8,554 nt of DNA from Bacteroidota bacterium. Lineage in GTDB: Bacteria > Bacteroidota > Bacteroidia > NS11-12g > UBA9320. Shown here one piece after another: positions 1 through 5,640 of the stretch (within the stretch, counting starts at the first letter, position 1; each line of letters opens with the position of its first letter). Location: the NCBI GenBank assembly GCA_003485825.1, contig DNHN01000313.1, positions 1 to 8,554 on the forward strand. Reading direction: 5' to 3'. The notes under the pieces are model-generated. The model made no database searches, was not told where the DNA came from, and was given only the letters and a program-made list of their open reading frames with translations. A program made the position numbers and the translations under genes.

Positions 1-23
1 TGGTTCGAGTCCAGGTGAGGGCG
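1..23 (+). tRNA. 3' end of a tRNA gene (isotype not determined; partial)
   Basis: Only the T arm and the 3' acceptor strand are inside the window. Bases 4-10 (TTCGAGT) are a canonical T loop. Bases 11-15 (CCAGG) would pair with a 5' T-stem strand ending TGG at 1-3. Bases 16-22 (TGAGGGC) are the 3' acceptor strand and base 23 (G) is the discriminator. CAC follows, so the CCA tail is not encoded, as is common in Bacteroidota. A G73 discriminator fits Asn, Asp, Gln, Trp or Ser; the anticodon lies outside the window, so the isotype is open, with Asn my weak preference. The terminator directly downstream supports a real transcription unit ending here. Confidence 0.8.
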
Positions 24-33
24 CACAAAAACT

Positions 34-73
34 AAAACACCTTTTAAACACTGCGTTTGGAAGGTGTTTTTTT
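34..73 (+). terminator. Rho-independent terminator downstream of the tRNA
   Basis: A perfect 10-bp inverted repeat (AAAACACCTT at 34-43, AAGGTGTTTT at 61-70) extends inward through two G-U pairs (44-45 with 59-60) and four more pairs (46-49 AAAC with 55-58 GTTT). This gives a 16-bp stem with a 5-nt loop (50-54). A run of seven T residues (67-73) overlaps the 3' arm. It begins about ten bases after the tRNA end and should separate tRNA transcription from the lipoprotein gene. The A/T arms make it potentially active in both directions. Confidence 0.92.
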
Positions 74-212
74 ATGCAGGTCCCAAATATGTCCATTCTC
101 CGATTTTGTATTACTCTTTATGGTTTCAACTAAAGTTTTACACGCCTAAAACAAAACAGTACCCTCTCTTCCCATTTAAAATATTTCCTTTGTTCCTTCG
201 TTAAGACATCAA

Positions 213-1634
213 TTGAATTCAACATTAAAATATTTCGCTCTCCTAAGCTGTATGTATATTGCATTTTCGGCCTGTAGGAAAGAGTCCTTTACTACCACAG
301 AGTCGGTAGTCGTAAATACAGATACGCTTTGGTTTGATACCGTATTTACTAAGGTGAAAGACAGAACCCCGCTATCTGTCAATAAGCAAATACTCGTTTA
401 CAACCCGAGCAAAGAAAGCATCCGCACCTCTATTCGTTTAGGTGGTGGACTTAACTCACATTTCAGACTAAATGTAGACGGCGAACCCGGGTACGCGTTC
501 CAGGATATAGAGATTTTTCCAGAGGATAGCATATTTCTTTTCGTAGAAGTACATCCAGACCCAAACAACAATAGCCCTGAATTTAACCCACTGATTATTC
601 GTGACTCGCTACTCTTTAGCACAAACGGAAATGAAAGCAAAACGATGCTCATAGGCTGGGGACAAGATGCACACTACATTTTTAGAGACAGTATAGAGGC
701 TGATACTACGTGGGCCAATGACAGGCTTCCTATAGTAGTATACGGATACTGCTACGTAAAACCAGACGTGAAGCTCACCATAGAAAAAGGAATGAAAGTG
801 CACTTCTCTCCAAGAAGCTGGCTTTTCGTAGAAGGAGAATTAGCTATAAACGGCACTAAAGAAGAACCTGTACTCATGCAAGGCGATAGACTCCAACCAC
901 AATGGGAAGAACGCGCCGGACAGTGGGGAGGTGTCTGGATAAGCTATCCAAGCTACGGAAGCACCATAGCACATGCCATCATAAAAAATGGCACAGTAGG
1001 CGTATACTGCGACTCCACAGCTGGACGAGATGGAGAACGAAATATAACCCTAAAGAAAACCATGATTCGCAATATGAGTTTTGATGGAATAAGCGGAAAA
1101 GGGAGCACTATCTACGCAGAGAACTGCGTCAGTATGAACTGTGGCAGATTTGGATTTCTCGCAAATCAAGGCGGAGACTACACCTTATATCACAATACTT
1201 TCTACACAGACGGGAGGGACTTTAGCAGACAAGAACCGACATTCGCTTACCTAAATATACGCAGAGATCCCATCACAGGAGCTGCGCTTGAAACCTACCC
1301 GATCCGCTTTAGCTTTCTCAATAATATAGTAGACGGGATAAACCAAGATGGCGAAATCGTGGGCGATCTTGATTTTAGCAAAGTAGGTTCCCCATCCGTG
1401 ATAGACTATAACTTACTGCGCTCTTCAAATGACGTATACTTCGGAGCGGGAAGCAATAACATAGCGTTAGACCAGATTAGCTATGTAGACAAGAACAACT
1501 ACAACTTAGATTTAGACACGCTATCCCCTGCTAAGAACAAAGCATTACTCCTATCCCCGATCATCCCGCAAGATTACTGTGACCGCACTAGAGATAGTGA
1601 ACCGGATATAGGAGCGTACGAGAGTCAGTTTTAG
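213..1634 (+). CDS. Predicted secreted lipoprotein with parallel beta-helix repeat region
   Basis: The product is 473 aa. Residues 1-20 form a short signal sequence with one Lys and a hydrophobic core, ending in a lipobox-like FSAC with Cys21 as the likely lipidated residue. It should be exported and anchored in the envelope; whether it reaches the surface cannot be told. An N-terminal beta-rich region (about 30-150) with a TDTLWFDTVF stretch precedes a predicted right-handed beta-helix (about 185-425): short repeats such as LTIEKGMKVHF, a GQWGGVWI segment and repeated Asn/Ile turns. The C-terminus carries PDIGAYE, a motif often closing beta-helix proteins of Bacteroidota. Related proteins are usually annotated as hypothetical or right-handed parallel beta-helix proteins; binding or cleavage of glycans is possible but unproven. 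The start is TTG: no in-frame ATG lies between the upstream stop (177-179) and it, and the first internal ATG (252) would remove most of the signal peptide. It is a single gene converging on the minus-strand cluster. Confidence 0.88.
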   Translation: MNSTLKYFALLSCMYIAFSACRKESFTTTESVVVNTDTLWFDTVFTKVKDRTPLSVNKQILVYNPSKESIRTSIRLGGGLNSHFRLNVDGEPGYAFQDIEIFPEDSIFLFVEVHPDPNNNSPEFNPLIIRDSLLFSTNGNESKTMLIGWGQDAHYIFRDSIEADTTWANDRLPIVVYGYCYVKPDVKLTIEKGMKVHFSPRSWLFVEGELAINGTKEEPVLMQGDRLQPQWEERAGQWGGVWISYPSYGSTIAHAIIKNGTVGVYCDSTAGRDGERNITLKKTMIRNMSFDGISGKGSTIYAENCVSMNCGRFGFLANQGGDYTLYHNTFYTDGRDFSRQEPTFAYLNIRRDPITGAALETYPIRFSFLNNIVDGINQDGEIVGDLDFSKVGSPSVIDYNLLRSSNDVYFGAGSNNIALDQISYVDKNNYNLDLDTLSPAKNKALLLSPIIPQDYCDRTRDSEPDIGAYESQF

Positions 1635-1706
1635 AAAAGCATTTTAGCTTCCTCTATCCATTCTCCTGCCATTCTAAGAAAATACAAGTAGTGAACGATT
1701 AGCGAA

Positions 1707-2840
1707 CTATAATCCGCCTACTTCAAAGAGCTTAGCTATCATACTCTCCCACGTGAATCGTAGGCGTTCGGTTTTGATGTTTTCTACGAACTCCGCTTCA
1801 CGCTTGTTTTCATAGAAGTCCAGGATGGCGTCTGCTATCTCATCTATGTCCGTGGAGGTGACATAGCCTACCTTATTGTGCGGTACGAGTTCTGCTAGTC
1901 CGCCTACATCTGTGACTAGCATCGGATTATGATAATAGTAGGCTATCTGAGTCACTCCACTCTGTGTGGCTGTCTTATACGTTTGCACTACCATATCTGC
2001 CGCACTGAAATAGGTGCTCACCTCGCTATCGGGAATAAAATCATTGGCTTGTACCAATGCCTTTTCGAGTCCGTGTGCTTCTATAATGGCTTGGTACTCG
2101 TCTGGCTTGTCGTAATACTCTCCTGCTATGATTAGTTTTATCCCTGCTTCTTGTATTCGCTTGTCTGCAAACGCACGAAGTAAGATATCCAATCCTTTGT
2201 ATTTTCGGATAAACCCAAAGAAGAGCAAATACTTGCCATTTTCAGCCAAGCCTAATTTCTTTCTAGCATCTGCTTTATCCAGCTGAGGGCCAAAACTCTC
2301 GTACATCGGATGTGGATTATAGGCCACCGGCTTAGTGCTATCAAATTGTTTGAGATCTTCAAGTACCGACTCGCTCATAGTGACAAACCCATCACAGCTA
2401 TTTACAAAATACTTCGTGAACGGCGTATCGAAAAATCGTTTCTCGTGAGGGATAATATTATCTGCTATAGTAACTACTTTGGTGTGTTTATTCTTGCGAA
2501 TAATCCTTCCTAGCGTTCCTAGACTTGGACCCATGAATGGCATCCAGTACCTGAAAATGACCAAGTCCGGTTTTTCCTTTCGTAGTGTATTGCCTAAGCT
2601 AAGCCAATTCAAGGGATTCACGGAGTTCAGGCTTACTTCTATCTCAATATTCTCTGGCTTAATATCCGTGCTATACTGTGTTTTTCCTGGGAAAAGGATA
2701 TTCGGGTATTGAAGACTAAAGGTCACTATTCGCACGGAGTGTCCTTGCTCTTGCAGTTTGGTAGCCAGCAACTGGTTATACGTAGCCAGACCGCCTCTCA
2801 GTGGATAAGCAGGACCTACTATGATGATGCTCTTACTCAA
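1707..2840 (-). CDS. GT4-family glycosyltransferase
   Basis: The product is 377 aa, the usual length for GT-B enzymes of family GT4, which transfer a sugar from a nucleotide-sugar donor, typically in surface polysaccharide or glycolipid assembly on the cytoplasmic face of the membrane. The N-terminal Rossmann half opens with a beta strand followed by a Gly-rich loop (residues 14-19, LRGGLA). The C-terminal half starts near 203 with FFGFIRKYKG, where Arg212 and Lys215 match the usual phosphate-contacting pair, and continues to TDVGGLAE (310-317). Both Glu of the common EX7E motif are absent: the corresponding stretch reads TATQSGV followed by Ile299. I recall this as typical of a subgroup of GT4 proteins. 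There is no signal peptide or membrane helix. The start is TTG at 2840: an in-frame stop (TAG at 2844-2846) lies just upstream and no other start precedes the conserved N-terminus. It overlaps the preceding GT2 gene by 8 nt, so they are probably translated together. Donor and acceptor are unknown. Confidence 0.92.
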   Translation of the reverse strand: MSKSIIIVGPAYPLRGGLATYNQLLATKLQEQGHSVRIVTFSLQYPNILFPGKTQYSTDIKPENIEIEVSLNSVNPLNWLSLGNTLRKEKPDLVIFRYWMPFMGPSLGTLGRIIRKNKHTKVVTIADNIIPHEKRFFDTPFTKYFVNSCDGFVTMSESVLEDLKQFDSTKPVAYNPHPMYESFGPQLDKADARKKLGLAENGKYLLFFGFIRKYKGLDILLRAFADKRIQEAGIKLIIAGEYYDKPDEYQAIIEAHGLEKALVQANDFIPDSEVSTYFSAADMVVQTYKTATQSGVTQIAYYYHNPMLVTDVGGLAELVPHNKVGYVTSTDIDEIADAILDFYENKREAEFVENIKTERLRFTWESMIAKLFEVGGL

Positions 2841-2854
2841 CTCCTATCTTCTCC
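2833..2854 (-). promoter_or_regulatory. Stop-start overlap and SD-like sequence at the GT2/GT4 junction
   Basis: On the minus strand TTGAGTAA (2840-2833) holds both the TTG start of the GT4 gene and the TAA stop of the GT2 gene. AGGAG (2845-2841) touches the TTG with no spacer, and a second GGAG (2854-2851) sits 10 nt upstream of it. The overlap points to translational coupling or reinitiation. The SD-like sequence may be incidental, because it also codes for the end of the GT2 protein and Bacteroidota rely little on SD pairing. Confidence 0.5.
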
Positions 2855-3789
2855 GATATCTCGTACTTATTTCTGTTTGGAGCATTTCTGCTCAACATCT
2901 CTGCAAGAAAGCCTCCCATAAACAACTGAGAACCTACAATGAGCATCACCAAAGCAAGATAGAACAATGGATTGTCTGCGACCAGTGTCTGTCGTACTCC
3001 TTGACTAAGAGCAATAAATTTCTGTACCAGTACAAATACCGTCAGTCCAAATCCTACAACGAAAGCTACAGCTCCCCAAAAGCCAAAGAAGTGCATGGGT
3101 CGTTTCCCAAACTTAGACACGAAAATGATGCTTAGCAAATCCAATGGACCACGGATAAACCTACTCAATCCAAACTTGGTCTCGCCATATTGTCGAGCTC
3201 TATGAATGACAACTTTCTCTCCTATTTTTTTATACCCAGCTTTATCTGCCATCACCGGTATATAGCGGTGCATTTCTCCATATACTTCGATGCTTTTTAC
3301 GACTTCATTTTTATATGCTTTTAGCCCACAGTTAAAGTCATTCAAGTATATCCCACTCATTTTACGAGTAGCCCAGTTATACAGTTTCGTAGGTATGGTT
3401 TTGGTAATCGGGTCGTAGCGTTTTTTCTTCCAACCACTTACCAGGTCAAAACCGTCTTCCCATAGCATACGGTGCATCTCTGGCAATTCTTCTGGGCTGT
3501 CCTGAAGATCTGCATCCATAGTGAATACAGAGTTCCCTTGCGCTATTGCAAAGCCTTCATTCAACGCAGCAGACTTTCCATAGTTTCTTCTAAACTTTAG
3601 TCCTCTTACTTCTTGGAAGTCCTTTTCCAATCCTTGAATAATGCTCCAAGAATCGTCTGTGCTTCCGTCATCTATGAAGATAATTTCATAACTGAACTTA
3701 TTGTCATCCATCACACGCTTGATCCAAGCGTGTAGTTCTGGAAGCGATTCTGCTTCATTGAGCAGAGGTATTACTATTGATATATCCAC
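2833..3789 (-). CDS. GT2-family polyprenyl-phosphate-type glycosyltransferase (DPM1/ArnC-like) with membrane helices
   Basis: The product is 318 aa. Residues 1-230 form a GT-A catalytic domain of family GT2: IVIPLLNE at 5-12, DDGS (40-43), the metal and nucleotide site DADLQD (92-97), NCGLK (153-157), and the YGETKFGLSR segment (201-210) typical of dolichol/undecaprenyl-phosphate sugar transferases. Two hydrophobic helices follow (about 235-257 and 272-297) and should anchor it in the inner membrane. The expected reaction is transfer of a hexose or aminosugar from a nucleotide sugar to undecaprenyl phosphate, giving a lipid-linked donor for envelope glycans; the sugar cannot be read from the sequence. 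The start is GTG at 3789, one base after the stop of the DUF4199 gene. The conserved MDISIVIPLLNE N-terminus fits this start, and I see no closer ATG. It overlaps the downstream GT4 gene by 8 nt, consistent with one operon. Confidence 0.93.
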   Translation of the reverse strand: MDISIVIPLLNEAESLPELHAWIKRVMDDNKFSYEIIFIDDGSTDDSWSIIQGLEKDFQEVRGLKFRRNYGKSAALNEGFAIAQGNSVFTMDADLQDSPEELPEMHRMLWEDGFDLVSGWKKKRYDPITKTIPTKLYNWATRKMSGIYLNDFNCGLKAYKNEVVKSIEVYGEMHRYIPVMADKAGYKKIGEKVVIHRARQYGETKFGLSRFIRGPLDLLSIIFVSKFGKRPMHFFGFWGAVAFVVGFGLTVFVLVQKFIALSQGVRQTLVADNPLFYLALVMLIVGSQLFMGGFLAEMLSRNAPNRNKYEISEKIGVE

Positions 3790-3790
3790 G

Positions 3791-4342
3791 TTATACGAGA
3801 GCGTCTTCTTCTTTTTTATCCTTTTGTACTGCGCCTATTATCAGTGCGAGGATTAAGTACCATCCTAGACCTCCTAAAGCTGACTTTAGTTGCCCCATCA
3901 CACCAGTAGCACGATTTTCTAAATCTCCTTTAGCTTTTACTATAGCCTCATCTATGGCTTCTTGAGGAGCTCCCATGTCCTCCATAAAAGTTTCTGTACT
4001 TCGGATTATCTCTTCGCCAAGTTCTTTTTCCCAAGTAGTATCTATCACCGTAATAAAAAGCAGGTTAAATACCAACACGACCACAGTAGCAACCACGGAC
4101 GTAAGAAATGCAGCTACGAATGCTTCCTGAAACCTAAAAGGTGTAAAATTAGGCTTGGTCTTCTTGGCGCCTAAAATCATAAACACGATAGGTAATGCTA
4201 AGAAATTAACCACAAACAAAGTCAGCCAACCCATAGGCTTGGCAAAAAACATAGGGTCCACAGCATATAGTACTAAAAATAGTAGGATGCTCACTACTCC
4301 CATAATTACTCCTTGTTTGATGGCTGGTTGATACATATTCAT
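3791..4342 (-). CDS. DUF4199-family membrane protein
   Basis: The product is 183 aa with four predicted membrane helices at about residues 12-28, 36-57, 73-100 and 157-172. Between helices 3 and 4 lies an acidic, probably helical segment (about 101-150) starting DTTWEKELGEE and containing many Glu and Lys. The N-terminal AIKQGVIMGVVSILLFL, the Lys-rich loop after helix 2 (59-64, AKKTKP) and the FRFQEAF lead into helix 3 match DUF4199 proteins, which are largely confined to Bacteroidota and have no established function. The C-terminus (QKDKKEEDALV) is charged and likely cytoplasmic. The start is ATG at 4342; an ATG two codons later (4336) is an equally possible alternative. It lies 26 nt after the restored end of the dihydroorotase-like gene and 1 nt before the GT2 gene. 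The tight packing with an undecaprenyl-phosphate-type transferase suggests an envelope role, but that is inference from position only. Confidence 0.85.
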   Translation of the reverse strand: MNMYQPAIKQGVIMGVVSILLFLVLYAVDPMFFAKPMGWLTLFVVNFLALPIVFMILGAKKTKPNFTPFRFQEAFVAAFLTSVVATVVVLVFNLLFITVIDTTWEKELGEEIIRSTETFMEDMGAPQEAIDEAIVKAKGDLENRATGVMGQLKSALGGLGWYLILALIIGAVQKDKKEEDALV

Positions 4343-4368
4343 ATTGGTTAGGTTATTTTATTGGTTAG
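4342..4368 (-). repeat. 10-bp direct repeat in the leader of the DUF4199 gene
   Basis: TATTGGTTAG occurs twice on the + strand, at 4342-4351 and 4359-4368, with a period of 17 bp. On the coding strand this is CTAACCAATA, and the proximal copy runs into the ATG. Together the copies span the whole gap between the dihydroorotase-like stop and the DUF4199 start. It could be a regulatory or translation-related element or a chance small duplication; nothing shows which. Confidence 0.55.
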
Positions 4369-4530
4369 TTAGTACAAGTTTACTTTTTTACGGTGAAAAA
4401 CTGCTTTTACTCTCCCCGAAAGTTTAGTGTTCCACGTATGCGTATTCTTAGACAACGATGCATTGGTCGTTGCATCAAAGTCCCACTTAGCTCCTTGATC
4501 AACGACAGTTAAGTGAGCAATGTCCCCTAC
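4369..4530 (-). pseudogene. Out-of-frame C-terminal remainder of the dihydroorotase-like gene
   Basis: This stretch has no start of its own in register. It encodes 53 residues beginning VGDIAHLTVVDQGAKWDFD and ending RKKVNLY. That is the expected C-terminal closing segment of dihydroorotases and other amidohydrolases, in which a VGxxAxLTVxD strand rejoins the N-terminal beta sandwich. It is one frame away from the main coding sequence. Adding a single G after the AAG at 4530-4532 joins the frames (AAG GTA GGG GAC; K V G D) and removes the TAG at 4527-4529. The restored protein would be 421 aa, a normal length for the family. The reading frame that enters this region from further upstream (to 4635) is only a shadow of the main gene. 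Confidence 0.85.
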
Positions 4531-5633
4531 TTGAGGCTCCCGTAATCGAGTCCTAGCACATGGGCAGGACCTTGAGTCAAGGTCTGCATAAACCGCTCTA
4601 CTGAGATATCTTTGGCTAAGTACTCCACGTACCAAGCAAACAGTTGCTGCAACGTAAGTGATCCGCAGTCTGCATAGTCAAACTCCATTTGCTTCTGCTC
4701 TATGTTTTGTGGAGCATGGTTACTGCTGACAGCATCTATCGTACCGTCGTTCACCCCTTCTACCAATGCATTTCGATCTTCTTCTGTTCGCAATGGAGGA
4801 TATAATTTAAAGTTCTCATCAAAACTGAGTACTTCCTTATCCGAAAAACAAAGATTAGATATGGCTACGTCACAGGTAATTTTCACTCCTTCTTTCTTCG
4901 CTTGTCTTACAAGCGCCACAGACTCTTTGCAGGAGAGTGCACTGAGATGCAAGTGTGCATCACAATACTTGGCTATCTCTATCTGCTCACTCACACTTAC
5001 ATACTCGGCGAGCGATGGCGAAGTCTTTAGACCTGTGTGTATCGTATTCTCACTTTCGTTTACCGAACCACCTTGTTCCAATGATTTGTCTGAAGGATGG
5101 GTGATAACTCTAGCCCCAAAAGGCTTGGTATACAACAAGGCTTTTTTGAGTAGGCCATTACTCAGACCTCCATCTCCATTTGTGAAAGCTACGGCTCCTG
5201 TCTGATACATATCAAACAGCTCCGCAAGATTTTCTGCGTGACTGCTCGCAGACAGCATGCCTGCTGGCAATACATCTACCAGGTGATTGGCACTACTGTT
5301 TTTTAGGTAATTTACCGCAGACTTATCTGTGATAGCTGGCTCACTATTGGGCAAAGTCACTACACTTGTGAAACCACCTGCAGCTGCAGTATCCAGAAGC
5401 GTTTGAAGAGTATCCTTCTGTTCATGCCCTGGATCGCTGAGGTGACACCTGAGGTCTGTCCACCCTCTGCTGACATAGAGCTTTTCTCCTTCTATGAGTT
5501 GGGCGTCTGCCTTTATTTCTTTTCCTATCTCAGCTATTTTACCATCTGTGATAAGTATATCTACTTGTTGTGAATGATGCTTGTGTCCTTCGTCTAGGAG
5601 TGTAGCATTGCGGATGAGGTAAGATTTTAGCAC
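4527..5633 (-). CDS. Dihydroorotase-like amidohydrolase, frameshifted near its C-terminus and with a degenerate metal site
   Basis: As it stands the frame gives 368 aa and ends at TAG (4527-4529). Dihydroorotase catalyses the third step of pyrimidine synthesis, interconverting carbamoyl-aspartate and dihydroorotate. The fold is clear: an N-terminal beta-sandwich strand set (1-55), then the TIM barrel with DLRCHLSDPGHE (60-71), AAAGGFTSVVTLPNSEPAI (83-101), AVAFTNGDG (147-155), the GARVITHPSDKSLEQGG segment (173-189), HLHLSALS (227-234) and SSNHAP (303-308). Compared with active enzymes, the HxH pair reads R62/H64, the FSDDG Asp site reads TNGDG, the TPHH His site reads AISN (257-260), and the catalytic Asp of TDHAP is Asn305. 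His179, His229 and His306 remain. I infer a non-catalytic or altered paralogue of the kind seen in Bacteroidota; whether a true pyrC lies elsewhere is not visible. The start is GTG, 7 nt after the BatA-protein stop, with an in-frame stop (5649-5651) upstream and no ATG between. Confidence 0.85.
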   Translation of the reverse strand: MLKSYLIRNATLLDEGHKHHSQQVDILITDGKIAEIGKEIKADAQLIEGEKLYVSRGWTDLRCHLSDPGHEQKDTLQTLLDTAAAGGFTSVVTLPNSEPAITDKSAVNYLKNSSANHLVDVLPAGMLSASSHAENLAELFDMYQTGAVAFTNGDGGLSNGLLKKALLYTKPFGARVITHPSDKSLEQGGSVNESENTIHTGLKTSPSLAEYVSVSEQIEIAKYCDAHLHLSALSCKESVALVRQAKKEGVKITCDVAISNLCFSDKEVLSFDENFKLYPPLRTEEDRNALVEGVNDGTIDAVSSNHAPQNIEQKQMEFDYADCGSLTLQQLFAWYVEYLAKDISVERFMQTLTQGPAHVLGLDYGSLK

Positions 5634-5640
5634 GCTTTGG

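Noticed and set aside
74..212. A promoter or small gene ahead of the lipoprotein
   Set aside because: TTCCTTTG (185-192) is a near match to a -7 element, but no -33 partner is visible, and no coding frame of interest is present.
1635..1706. A shared terminator between the convergent lipoprotein and GT4 genes
   Set aside because: Only a 4-bp AAGC/GCTT stem is found, without a stable hairpin or a suitable T run.
4369..4635. An 88-codon minus-strand frame beginning MVRGVLSQRY as a separate small gene
   Set aside because: Its first half is the shadow of the dihydroorotase-like gene in another frame; only the part from VGDIAHLTVVD onward is meaningful, as the displaced C-terminus.
4702..5205. 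A 167-codon plus-strand frame inside the dihydroorotase-like gene
   Set aside because: It lies fully antisense to a gene with clear family motifs, and its own translation shows no recognisable domain.
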